A stretch of 64,000 bases of DNA from contig NZ_HG322949.1 in assembly GCF_000723165.1 (NCBI RefSeq), forward strand, positions 5,443,524 through 5,507,523, read 5' to 3'. A program made the translations under genes and the position numbers. This DNA is from Janthinobacterium agaricidamnosum NBRC 102515 = DSM 9628 (lineage in GTDB: Bacteria; Pseudomonadota; Gammaproteobacteria; Burkholderiales; Burkholderiaceae_D). The notes under the pieces were generated by a model that worked only from the letters and a program-made list of their open reading frames with translations, was not told the origin of the DNA and ran no database searches. This document shows positions 8,729-16,036 of the stretch, one piece after another; the stretch's first letter is position 1; each line of letters begins with the position of its first letter.

Positions 8729-9883
8729 TCATTTCGAGGCGGGCCGCTTGCCAACCAGGATCTCCAGGGTCGCTACACGGTTCTTGCGCAGCACCGTCAT
8801 TTTAGCGTTACCGCCGGGAGTTAGCTGGGCGATCAGGTTCAGCATTTCCGTGCTGTCGGCGACCGGCTTGCCATCGACCTTCAGCAGGATATCGCCCAGT
8901 TTCATGCCGCCCTTGTCGGCCGGGCCGTTGCGCACCACGCCGGCGATCAGCGCGCCGCTGTTGCGCTCCAGGCCGAAGCTGTCGGCCAATTCCGGCGTGA
9001 TGTCCTGGGTTTCGACGCCGATCCAGCCGCGCACCACGTGGCCGGTCTTGATGATAGATTCCATCACCGACTTGGCGGTCGAGACCGGTATTGCAAAACC
9101 GATGCCGACCGAACCGCCGCTTTGCGAATAAATCGCCGAATTGATGCCCAGCAAATTGCCGCGCGTATCGATCAGCGCGCCGCCGGAATTGCCGAAATTG
9201 ATGGCGGCGTCGGTCTGGATGAAGTTTTCGAAGTTGTTGATGTGCAGATTGTTGCGGCCCAGCGCAGAAATGATGCCCATCGTCACGGTCTGGCCGACGC
9301 CGAACGGATTGCCGATCGCCAGCACCACATCGCCGACCCTGGCCTGTTCGGCCTGGCCCAGCACGATGACCGGCAACTTGTCGAGCGAGATCTTGATCAC
9401 CGCCAGGTCGGTTTCCGGGTCCAACCCCACCACCTTGGCCGGCGCCTTGCGGCCGTCGGCCAGCACCACGTCGATCTGGTCGGCCGCCTCGACCACGTGG
9501 TTGTTGGTCAGGATATACCCTTCCGGGCTGACGATGACGCCGGAACCGAGGCTGTTCTGTTCGTCGTCGCCGCCGTCGTCATCGCGGTCGGGGCTGCGTT
9601 CGCCAAAGAAGCGCTTGAAGAAGGGATCGCGCGCCAACGGATGGCTGCCGCGTTTCAGGCTCTGGCTGGTCAGGATATTGACCACCGCCGGCATCGCGCG
9701 GCCGGCCGCGTCGCGATACGAACCGGGCGCCGGCGTCGCGGCGGTACTTTGCAGCAACGGCGCCGGCGTGCCGGGCTGGCCCACTTGCCGCACCTGGCTG
9801 GCCGGCCGCAGCGCGGCATAGACAAAATACAGTGCCAGGACGATGGTCACCGTTTGCGCAAACAATAACCAGAGTCGTCGCAT
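8729..9883 (-). CDS. HtrA/DegS-type periplasmic serine protease with one PDZ domain
   Basis: This is a membrane-anchored trypsin-like protease of envelope quality control. An N-terminal transmembrane helix spans about residues 5-25. The catalytic triad is H129 (TNNHVV), D159 (ETDLAV) and S233 (GNSGGALID). A single PDZ domain covers about 285-375. One PDZ plus an anchor resembles DegS or AlgW more than soluble DegP, so it may act in regulated proteolysis of an anti-sigma factor. An acidic Asp-rich loop at about 100-109 precedes the protease core. It lies 55 bp downstream of mscL. Confidence 0.93.
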   Translation of the reverse strand: MRRLWLLFAQTVTIVLALYFVYAALRPASQVRQVGQPGTPAPLLQSTAATPAPGSYRDAAGRAMPAVVNILTSQSLKRGSHPLARDPFFKRFFGERSPDRDDDGGDDEQNSLGSGVIVSPEGYILTNNHVVEAADQIDVVLADGRKAPAKVVGLDPETDLAVIKISLDKLPVIVLGQAEQARVGDVVLAIGNPFGVGQTVTMGIISALGRNNLHINNFENFIQTDAAINFGNSGGALIDTRGNLLGINSAIYSQSGGSVGIGFAIPVSTAKSVMESIIKTGHVVRGWIGVETQDITPELADSFGLERNSGALIAGVVRNGPADKGGMKLGDILLKVDGKPVADSTEMLNLIAQLTPGGNAKMTVLRKNRVATLEILVGKRPASK

Positions 9884-9938
9884 ACCAGCTTCTACAAAAT
9901 TGCCGTCGCCCGGCCCGATTGCCGGGCGGCGGCCGAGT

Positions 9939-10352
9939 TTATTGTTTCTTCAGCGAATCGCGGATTTCACGCAGCAAGACGATATCTTCCGGCGTCGCGG
10001 CGACCACTTCCGGTTCGGCGCGCCGCACCTTATTCATCAGGCGTACCATTTGGAAAATGATAAAGGCCAGGATAATAAAATTAAGCAAGATCGTAATGAA
10101 ATTACCGTAGGCAAAAACCGCACCCAGTTTTTTAGCTTCCACCAGGCTCAAGGTGGAGACCTGATTATTCAAAGGAATATAGTAATTGGCAAAATCGAGT
10201 CCCCCAAACACTTTGCTGATCGGCGGCATGATCACATCTTGTACCAGCGAATCGACAATCTTGCCGAACGCGCCGCCAATGATGACACCGACAGCAAGGT
10301 CGACGACATTCCCCTTCATTGCAAACTGTTTAAATTCTTGCATCATTGCCAT
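9939..10352 (-). CDS. mscL: Large-conductance mechanosensitive channel
   Basis: MscL opens under membrane tension and releases solutes during hypo-osmotic shock. The 137-residue protein has the N-terminal amphipathic [13 protein letters not shown] segment, TM1 with the pore-lining [16 protein letters not shown], and TM2 near residues 75-100. The C-terminal helical bundle ends in LLREIRDSL. The ATG at 10352 has AAGGGAG eight bases upstream; an in-frame start at 10379 would add nine residues the family lacks. Confidence 0.96.
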   Translation of the reverse strand: MAMMQEFKQFAMKGNVVDLAVGVIIGGAFGKIVDSLVQDVIMPPISKVFGGLDFANYYIPLNNQVSTLSLVEAKKLGAVFAYGNFITILLNFIILAFIIFQMVRLMNKVRRAEPEVVAATPEDIVLLREIRDSLKKQ

Positions 10353-10601
10353 GAAATTTTCTCCCTTGAATATATACAAGAACGCCTGACAAAACCTCCA
10401 GGGCCAGGCTCACCACGCCGCCATCGGCGTTTTGCCAGGCGCTCTCAGTTGTTGGCGATCATACTATCGTTTCAATTGGATTCCAAACGTGCGCACCATT
10501 GCAGCGACGCAACATGAAGATGGGCGTATTATTTTGCAAGCGAAACGCGTACGCCGTATGGCATTAAATATCATTAATTATGGGTGTGGCAACGTTTTTT
10601 C

Positions 10602-10630
10602 TTTAAATCGTTCCCCTATTCACTTATAAT
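10602..10630 (+). promoter_or_regulatory. Candidate sigma-70 promoter upstream of petA / candidate small RNA
   Basis: A perfect -10 hexamer TATAAT (10625-10630) is preceded 17 bp upstream by TTTAAA (10602-10607), which matches the -35 consensus at four of six positions. Transcription would begin near 10637, about 360 bp before the petA start. It could drive petABC or a separate short RNA. Confidence 0.5.
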
Positions 10631-10636
10631 TTAAGG

Positions 10637-10717
10637 TTGCTAGGAGCTATGTTAACGCTTCAGGGTAGCTGTAAAAACCGGTACGGGTGAAACACAGGCC
10701 CGGCGCCCCGTTTTTTG
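10637..10717 (+). ncRNA. Candidate small RNA or petA leader with terminator-like end
   Basis: A short stretch follows the TATAAT promoter and ends in an imperfect GC hairpin (ACGGG 10683-10687 with CCCGT at 10707-10711) and a run of six T at 10711-10716. A second weak stem can form between AGCTAT (10645-10650) and GTAGCT (10665-10670). No credible coding sequence is present. It looks like an 80-nt transcription unit, but attenuation of petABC is equally possible. I do not recognise the family. Confidence 0.35.
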
Positions 10718-10734
10718 ATTAAGTAATCCTCAGA

Positions 10735-10866
10735 AAATTATTATGGATTTATGACAAACAGAACCGGATGCTCTGCAAGGCGCACGTTGCGACGCAGTGC
10801 GAGCACTGCTAGCAGCGAGCAACACCGCAGAGCGCCGGTTGTGCAAGTCAGAAATCACAATAATTT
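10735..10866. repeat. 132-bp nested imperfect palindrome (MITE- or REP-like) upstream of petA
   Basis: The outer arms AAATTATT (10735-10742) and AATAATTT (10859-10866) are inverted. Inside them the pairs ACCGG/CCGGT (10763-10767 with 10835-10839), GCTCTGC/GCAGAGC (10770-10776 with 10827-10833) and GTTGC/GCAAC (10786-10790 with 10819-10823) are nested in order. The core is GCAGTGC-GA-GCACTGC (10794-10809). The order and symmetry fit one long fold-back structure. Together with the promoter and candidate RNA this accounts for most of the 646-bp mscL-petA gap. Confidence 0.6.
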
Positions 10867-10998
10867 ATTGGGGCTTGCTTAGCTGTTCCGTGTAAGTTGA
10901 GACGCAATGCGGGACGGTAAAAAGCGCGGTCGGTCAGCGGGTTTTTGGAGTTGCCACTCATAAAAAAGATTCGCATTTTGACTGATTGGGGTGTTTGT

Positions 10999-11607
10999 AT
11001 GAGTAACGAAAAGCAGGTCGATTCGGGCCGACGCGGATTGCTCGTCGCAACGTGCGCGGCGGGCAGCGTAGTCGGTTTGGCCACGGCAGGAGCCTTGGTC
11101 AGTACATTCCAGCCTTCGGAGCGGGCCAAGGCGGCCGGCGCCCCGGTCGAGGTGGACATCACCACGCTGGAACCAGGCGAAATGCGCACCGTCGAGTGGC
11201 GCGGCAAGCCCGTCTGGATCTTGAAGCGCACCCAGGACATGGTTGCTTCCCTCAAGCAAACCGACGACAAGGTCGCCGACGCCGATTCCAAACGCAATCC
11301 CGAAGAATTCACCCCTGAATATGCGCGCAACGAGTGGCGCTCCCGCAAGCCGGAAATCCTGGTCGCGGTCGGCATCTGCACCCACCTGGGCTGCTCGCCG
11401 TCGACCAAATTCACGCCCGGGCCGCAGCCGTCGCTGCCGGACGACTGGGTCGGCGGTTTCCTGTGTCCCTGCCACGGTTCCACGTTCGACATGGCGGGCC
11501 GGGTGTTCAAGAACAAGCCGGCGCCGGATAATCTGCAAGTGCCGCGCCATATGTACTTGAGCGACACCAAACTGGTCATCGGCAAAGACGAAAAAGGCGA
11601 GGCATAA
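10999..11607 (+). CDS. petA: Ubiquinol-cytochrome c reductase, Rieske iron-sulfur subunit
   Basis: This is the [2Fe-2S] subunit of the bc1 complex, which takes electrons from ubiquinol. An N-terminal twin-arginine-like RRG at residues 11-13 precedes a transmembrane anchor (about 14-36). The two cluster-binding boxes are CTHLGC at 127-132 and CPCHGS at 156-161. The ATG at 10999 gives 202 residues, with the RR motif at the expected place; a start at 10945 would place 18 unrelated residues before it. petB follows after 2 bp. Confidence 0.96.
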   Translation: MSNEKQVDSGRRGLLVATCAAGSVVGLATAGALVSTFQPSERAKAAGAPVEVDITTLEPGEMRTVEWRGKPVWILKRTQDMVASLKQTDDKVADADSKRNPEEFTPEYARNEWRSRKPEILVAVGICTHLGCSPSTKFTPGPQPSLPDDWVGGFLCPCHGSTFDMAGRVFKNKPAPDNLQVPRHMYLSDTKLVIGKDEKGEA

Positions 11608-11609
11608 CC

Positions 11610-13022
11610 ATGGCTGCGTTTAAAGAAACCAAACTGCCGGCCGATGCGCCGGCCGCCGAGAAAGCGCTGAGCTGGGTCGATGACCGCTTTCCACTGAGCA
11701 AACTGTGGAATGATCAATGGGGCAAATACTACGCCCCGAAAAACTTCAACTTCTGGTACATCTTCGGTTCGCTGGCCATGCTGGTGCTGGTGCTGCAAAT
11801 CGTGACCGGCATCTTCCTGACCATGCATTACAAACCGGACGCCAACCTGGCCTTCGGTTCGGTCGAATACATCATGCGCGAAGTGCCGTGGGGCTGGCTG
11901 GTGCGCTATATGCACTCGACCGGCGCGTCGGCGTTCTTCATCATCGTCTACCTGCACATGACCCGCGGCCTGCTGTACGGCTCGTACCGCAAGCCGCGCG
12001 AACTGATCTGGCTGTTCGGCTTCGCGATCTTCCTGTGCCTGATGGCCGAGGCGTTCTTTGGCTATTTGCTGCCATGGGGCCAGATGTCTTACTGGGGCGC
12101 GCAAGTGATCGTCAACCTGTTCGGCGCGATTCCTTTCATCGGCCCCGACCTGTCGCTGTGGATACGCGGCGACTATGTGGTGTCCGACGCGACGCTGAAC
12201 CGCTTCTTCGCCTTCCACGTGATCGCCATTCCGCTGGTCTTGCTGGGCTTGGTCGCGGCGCACTTGATCGCACTGCACGAAGTCGGTTCGAGCAATCCGG
12301 ACGGCATCGAAGTGAAGGAAAACCTGGGACCGGACGGCCACCCGCTCGATGCGATTCCGTCGCACCCGTATTACACCGTGCACGACCTGTTCGGCGTGTC
12401 GGTATTCCTGACGATCTTCAGCGCGGTAGTGTTCTTTGCGCCGGAGATGGGTGGTTATTTCCTGGAATACAACAACTTCTTGCCGGGCGATTCGTTGAAA
12501 ACCCCGCTGCACATCGCGCCGACCTGGTATTTCACGCCGTTTTACTCGGTATTGCGCGCCACCACCGCCGACTTCATGTACGTGCTGATGGTCGCCGTGG
12601 CCGCTTACGTGGTATTTGTCTGGCTCAAGTCGCGCCTGCCGAGCAAGGTCAAGGCGGCCATCGGCGTGATCGCGCTGCTGGCCATCATCGGCATGTTGCC
12701 GAGCGTACTCGATGCGAAATTCTGGGGCGTGGTGTTTTTCGGCGGTTCGGTGGTGATCCTGGCGTTCCTGCCATGGCTCGACCATTCGCCGGTGAAATCG
12801 ATACGCTACCGTCCGGACTGGCATAAATGGGTGTACCTGGTGTTCGGCCTGTCGTTCCTGACGCTGGGTTACCTGGGCACCCAGCCGCCAACCGATGCCA
12901 AGACCATCGTGTCGCAAGTGTGCACCCTGTTGTATTTCAGCTTTTTCCTGCTGATGCCATGGTGGAGTGCCATGGGCAAGTTCAAGACCGTGCCGTCGCG
13001 TGTGACGTTTCAGCCACACTAA
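11610..13022 (+). CDS. petB: Cytochrome b of the bc1 complex
   Basis: This polytopic membrane subunit binds two haems b and forms the quinol oxidation and reduction sites. The protein has 470 residues and contains both the cytochrome b6-like N-terminal half (with GWLVRYMHSTGAS and LPWGQMSYWGAQV) and the C-terminal half with the Qo-site PEW-type region, here seen as HIAPTWYFTPFYSVLR. The last helices extend to near the C-terminus. It is the second gene of petABC, 35 bp before petC. Confidence 0.96.
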   Translation: MAAFKETKLPADAPAAEKALSWVDDRFPLSKLWNDQWGKYYAPKNFNFWYIFGSLAMLVLVLQIVTGIFLTMHYKPDANLAFGSVEYIMREVPWGWLVRYMHSTGASAFFIIVYLHMTRGLLYGSYRKPRELIWLFGFAIFLCLMAEAFFGYLLPWGQMSYWGAQVIVNLFGAIPFIGPDLSLWIRGDYVVSDATLNRFFAFHVIAIPLVLLGLVAAHLIALHEVGSSNPDGIEVKENLGPDGHPLDAIPSHPYYTVHDLFGVSVFLTIFSAVVFFAPEMGGYFLEYNNFLPGDSLKTPLHIAPTWYFTPFYSVLRATTADFMYVLMVAVAAYVVFVWLKSRLPSKVKAAIGVIALLAIIGMLPSVLDAKFWGVVFFGGSVVILAFLPWLDHSPVKSIRYRPDWHKWVYLVFGLSFLTLGYLGTQPPTDAKTIVSQVCTLLYFSFFLLMPWWSAMGKFKTVPSRVTFQPH

Positions 13023-13057
13023 CCGACGCCATCACGACTAGCTCAAAGGACACTGAC

Positions 13058-13822
13058 ATGACTCTTGCAAAAAAACTGCTGGCCATTCTGGCATTGGTAC
13101 CGGCGCTGGCGATCGCCAGCGAAGACGGCTTCCCCCTGGACAAGGCGCCGGACCGTTCGACCAACATGGCTGCGCTGCAACATGGCGCTAAATTATTTGT
13201 TAACTATTGCCTTAACTGCCACGCCGCCGCATCGATGCGCTACAACCGCCTGAAGGACCTGGGCTTGACCGAAGATCAGATCAAGTCCAATCTTTTGTTT
13301 ACGGGCGACAAAGTGGGCGATATGATGACGACCTCGCTCAATCCAAAAGACGCCAAGGTCTTCTTTGGCGTGGTGCCGCCGGATTTGTCGGTGATTTCGC
13401 GTGCAAAATCGTCGTCCGCCGGCACTGGCGGCGACTACCTGTATACTTACCTGCGGACTTTCTACAAAGACGACACCCGTCCGACCGGCTGGAACAACAA
13501 GGTCGTGCCGAATGTGGCGATGCCGCACGTCTTATGGGAATTGCAAGGAATACAGACAGAAAAGACGGTCGAAGCGAAAGATCCGCATGAAGAAGGCAAG
13601 ACGATCCACAAGTTTGCCGGCTTCGAGCAAGTCAAGCCTGGCACATTGAACAAGCTTGAATACGACACCGCCGTCGCAGACCTGGTTGGCTACATGGAAT
13701 GGATGGCGGAACCGGCGCAGCAAACCCGCAAACGCCTCGGCGTGTGGGTGTTGCTGTTCCTGTCGATGTTTTCCCTGCTGGCATGGCGCTTGAATGCGTC
13801 ATTCTGGAAAGAAGTCAAATAA
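13058..13822 (+). CDS. petC: Cytochrome c1 of the bc1 complex
   Basis: It carries the covalent haem c that passes electrons to soluble cytochrome c. A cleavable signal peptide (residues 1 to about 20, ending AIAS) leads to the haem-binding motif CLNCH at 51-55. A C-terminal transmembrane anchor lies at about 229-246. The ATG at 13058 follows a purine-rich CAAAGGA ribosome site, and 254 residues is normal. The longer in-frame opening from 12827 runs through the end of petB and is not used. Confidence 0.96.
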   Translation: MTLAKKLLAILALVPALAIASEDGFPLDKAPDRSTNMAALQHGAKLFVNYCLNCHAAASMRYNRLKDLGLTEDQIKSNLLFTGDKVGDMMTTSLNPKDAKVFFGVVPPDLSVISRAKSSSAGTGGDYLYTYLRTFYKDDTRPTGWNNKVVPNVAMPHVLWELQGIQTEKTVEAKDPHEEGKTIHKFAGFEQVKPGTLNKLEYDTAVADLVGYMEWMAEPAQQTRKRLGVWVLLFLSMFSLLAWRLNASFWKEVK

Positions 13823-13851
13823 GAGAGTGCTGTACACCGCATTCGTTTTGC

Positions 13852-13873
13852 ATCACCCGCAGTTGCGGGTGAT
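13852..13873 (+). terminator. Perfect 9-bp hairpin after petC
   Basis: ATCACCCGC (13852-13860) and GCGGGTGAT (13865-13873) pair perfectly around a 4-base loop, 30 bp after the petC stop. The following bases are not T-rich, so it could be a weak terminator or an RNA-stability structure between petC and sspA. Confidence 0.45.
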
Positions 13874-13930
13874 AGTTTCGGGGTGATCCGTTCGCGGTTT
13901 CACCCCCTTTGTTTCTAAGGAACTATAAAA

Positions 13931-14542
13931 ATGATGGTTCTCTACTCAGGTACAACCTGTCCATTTTCGCAACGCTGCCGCCTGGTCCTGTTTGAAAAAG
14001 GCATGGACTTTGAAGTGCGCGACGTCGACCTGTTCAACAAGCCGGAAGACATTTCGACCATGAATCCGTATGGTCAGGTGCCGATCCTGGTGGAACGCGA
14101 ATTGATTTTGTACGAATCGAACATCATCAACGAATACATCGACGAACGTTTCCCGCATCCGCAACTGATGCCGGCCGATCCGCTGATGCGCGCGCGCGCC
14201 CGCCTGATGCTGTTCAACTTTGAAAAAGAGCTGTTCGTCCACGTGCACGTGCTGGAAAGCGAACGCGCCAAGAGCAATGACAAGAGCCACGACAAGGCAC
14301 GCGCCGAAATCCGCGACCGCCTGACCACGCTCGCGCCGCTGTTCCTGAAAAACAAATACATGCTGGGCGACGAATTCTCGATGCTCGACGTGGCGGTGGC
14401 GCCGCTGCTGTGGCGCCTCGACCACTACGGCATCGAATTGTCGAAGACGGCCGCGCCGCTGATGAAATACGCCGAACGCATCTTCTCGCGTCCCGCGTAC
14501 ATCGAAGCGCTGACCCCGTCCGAAAAGGTCATGCGCCGTTAA
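13931..14542 (+). CDS. sspA: Stringent starvation protein A (GST-fold RNA polymerase-associated protein)
   Basis: This 203-residue GST-fold protein has an N-terminal thioredoxin-like domain starting VLYSGTTCPFSQRCRLVLFE and an all-helical C-terminal domain. SspA binds RNA polymerase and modulates transcription during stress; it does not act as a typical transferase. The assignment rests on the family pattern and on the conserved position between petABC and sspB. AAGGAACT lies about 12 bases upstream of the ATG. Confidence 0.93.
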   Translation: MMVLYSGTTCPFSQRCRLVLFEKGMDFEVRDVDLFNKPEDISTMNPYGQVPILVERELILYESNIINEYIDERFPHPQLMPADPLMRARARLMLFNFEKELFVHVHVLESERAKSNDKSHDKARAEIRDRLTTLAPLFLKNKYMLGDEFSMLDVAVAPLLWRLDHYGIELSKTAAPLMKYAERIFSRPAYIEALTPSEKVMRR

Positions 14543-14590
14543 GGCACTCTAAAACCTGCTGCGCGCCCCAATTTCCGGCCTCCGATGCTC

Positions 14591-14608
14591 AGTGTACATG
14601 TGTACACT
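14591..14608. promoter_or_regulatory. 18-bp palindrome in the sspA-sspB gap
   Basis: AGTGTACA-TG-TGTACACT is perfectly symmetric at 14591-14608. It could be a regulator site for sspB or part of a transcript structure. No regulator can be named from sequence alone. Confidence 0.35.
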
Positions 14609-14691
14609 TGCGCTTCTCGGCCAGAACTTGAAGCGCTCGCTACGGTTTTAAAACTGCCTTACAATCATCTGTCTCGTTTCATTGAAGCATG

Positions 14692-14719
14692 GGCGCGCCG
14701 CCGTACGCGGCGGCGCGCC
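14692..14719 (+). other. Very stable 12-bp GC hairpin just upstream of sspB
   Basis: GGCGCGCCGCCG (14692-14703) and CGGCGGCGCGCC (14708-14719) pair perfectly around a TACG loop. The structure ends 23 bp before the sspB start and has no T-run after it. It is placed to affect ribosome access or transcript processing between sspA and sspB. Confidence 0.5.
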
Positions 14720-14742
14720 TGATTCACCTGTCTGGCTAGAAC

Positions 14743-15249
14743 ATGTCTGAAATCTCAACCAAACCCTATATGCTGCGCGCCATCTATGAATGGTGCACCG
14801 ATAGCGGCTACACGCCTTACCTCGCGGTCAAGGTCGATGCGCGCGCCACGGTACCGATGGAGTACGTGAAAAAGGGCGAAATCGTGCTCAACATCAGCTT
14901 CGGCGCGACCAGCGGCTTGAAGATGGAAAACGATGCGATCCGCTTCCACGCCCGTTTCGGCGGCGTCTCGCGCGAGATCTACGTGCCGGTCGACAACGTG
15001 ATGGCGATCTACGCCAATGAAAACGGCCAGGGCATGGCGTTCGAACCGCAACTGGCGCATGACGATCCGGACGGCCAGCCGACCGACAGCCCGGCATCGG
15101 CCAGCACGCCGGCGCCGGCAGGCCCGACCTTGTCGTCGGTCCCGACCAGCGCCCCGGAATCGCGTCCGCCCAGCGAGCCCGATAGCGGCAACGGCAATGA
15201 CGAACCGCCAAAAAAAGGCGGCCGGCCAACCCTGACGCGGATTAAATAG
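14743..15249 (+). CDS. sspB: ClpXP protease specificity-enhancing factor SspB
   Basis: SspB delivers ssrA-tagged proteins to ClpXP. The folded N-terminal domain is recognisable from KPYMLRAIYEWCTDSGYTPYL (first residues from about 7), an EIVLNISFGATSGL strand and the RFGGVSREIYVPV segment. A Pro/Ser/Ala-rich linker (about 105-150) leads to a short basic tail GGRPTLTRIK that matches the ClpX-binding tail. The position after sspA supports the call. tRNA-Thr starts 26 bp downstream. Confidence 0.95.
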   Translation: MSEISTKPYMLRAIYEWCTDSGYTPYLAVKVDARATVPMEYVKKGEIVLNISFGATSGLKMENDAIRFHARFGGVSREIYVPVDNVMAIYANENGQGMAFEPQLAHDDPDGQPTDSPASASTPAPAGPTLSSVPTSAPESRPPSEPDSGNGNDEPPKKGGRPTLTRIK

Positions 15250-15275
15250 CGTATAATTCGCAACGCACAAGTTTC

Positions 15276-15351
<76 letters not shown>

Positions 15352-15361
15352 AGAATATCAG

Positions 15362-15398
15362 AGGGTTACAGCGCATTTGCCTGTAACCCTTTGTCGTT
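15362..15398 (+). terminator. Terminator hairpin of tRNA-Thr
   Basis: AGGGTTACAG (15362-15371) pairs with CTGTAACCCT (15381-15390) over 10 bp, followed by a T-rich tail. The second arm and tail are repeated at 17443-17460, so this is also the left copy of the island repeat. Confidence 0.65.
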
Positions 15399-15415
15399 TC
15401 TGGATTATTTGCTGC
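15381..15415 (+). repeat. Left direct repeat (possible attachment site) flanking hipBA
   Basis: An exact 18-bp block starting CTGTAACCCT (15381-15398) and an exact 9-bp block ATTTGCTGC (15407-15415) recur with the same spacing at 17443-17477. About 30 of 35 positions match. The repeat begins inside the tRNA terminator, a common kind of integration target. From 15416 to 15669 I see no supported gene. Confidence 0.6.
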
Positions 15416-15669
15416 ATTCTTGCTGCAAGCATGCCCCTCGGCAACACTATACCCCTGCTCCTGGCACAACTTTGGAGCAATGTATGGCAAGTATGCTGAA
15501 CCGCGGTCCACTGTCGGCCATCCAGTTCAACCATCGATGTCGATCAAAGAGTATGTGCACTGACCCGCGTGGACAGGCGAAGCCGCCTGGTCATGCGGAG
15601 CTGGCTTTCACGTGTTGATGGCGCGACTCGATTGGCTGACGCTTATCATTCATATACTCGGCCTAGTGT

Positions 15670-15686
15670 TATCCGTCATACGGATA
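15670..15686. promoter_or_regulatory. hip operator 1
   Basis: TATCCG-TCATA-CGGATA is a perfect inverted repeat of 6-bp arms and resembles the HipB operator core TATCC...GGATA. It is the most distal of four sites that repeat every 26 bp. Confidence 0.75.
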
Positions 15687-15695
15687 AATCATATT

Positions 15696-15712
15696 TATCC
15701 GATATTCAGATA
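15696..15712. promoter_or_regulatory. hip operator 2
   Basis: TATCCG-ATATT-CAGATA keeps the symmetric pattern with one arm substitution and begins exactly 26 bp after operator 1. Confidence 0.7.
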
Positions 15713-15721
15713 TATTGACTT

Positions 15722-15738
15722 TATCTGACATTCAGCTA
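15722..15738. promoter_or_regulatory. hip operator 3 (weakest copy)
   Basis: TATCTG-ACATT-CAGCTA begins exactly 26 bp after operator 2. The right arm deviates from CRGATA at one base, so binding is expected to be weaker. Confidence 0.6.
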
Positions 15739-15747
15739 CACTTGGTT

Positions 15748-15764
15748 TATCTGAATAACGGATA
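15748..15764. promoter_or_regulatory. hip operator 4
   Basis: TATCTG-AATAA-CGGATA begins exactly 26 bp after operator 3 and ends 6 bp before the hipB start codon, where a bound repressor would block initiation. Confidence 0.7.
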
Positions 15765-15770
15765 CTTCCT

Positions 15771-16034
15771 ATGTCAACTGCACCCGCATCCCAGCTTATC
15801 ATCACCACGCCACAGCTAGGTCAGTTGCTCCTGTCTGCACGCAAGCGGCGCAAGCTCACGCAGACCGCCGTGGCGCATCGTCTTGGCTTGAGCCAGAACC
15901 GCATTTCACACTTGGAACAACATCCGGATGAAATCAGCGTCAAGCAGTTGCTCAGCTGGTGCTCGGTAATCGGGCTGGAGTTGCGGCTCGGGGAGCGAAT
16001 CGAGGGCGGGCCGAGCAGCTCTGCCGAGTGGTAA
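15771..16034 (+). CDS. hipB: HipB-type antitoxin, XRE-family DNA-binding protein
   Basis: This 87-residue protein has a helix-turn-helix of XRE type at about residues 20-75, with TQTAVAHRLGLSQNRISHLEQHP as its DNA-reading part. It should dimerise, neutralise HipA and repress the operon through the four upstream operators. The stop codon is 2 bp before the hipA start, as expected for a coupled toxin-antitoxin pair. Composition around the promoter is AT-rich, unlike the flanking core genes, which fits acquisition by transfer. Confidence 0.92.
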   Translation: MSTAPASQLIITTPQLGQLLLSARKRRKLTQTAVAHRLGLSQNRISHLEQHPDEISVKQLLSWCSVIGLELRLGERIEGGPSSSAEW

Positions 16035-16036
16035 TC

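Noticed and set aside
10848..13019. A 723-codon minus-strand frame covering petA and petB.
   Set aside because: The plus strand has complete Rieske and cytochrome b proteins; the antisense frame has no family pattern and low-complexity composition.
15391..15618. A 75-codon plus-strand frame between tRNA-Thr and hipB.
   Set aside because: It starts inside the direct repeat and has no ribosome site, motif or codon bias of the neighbours.
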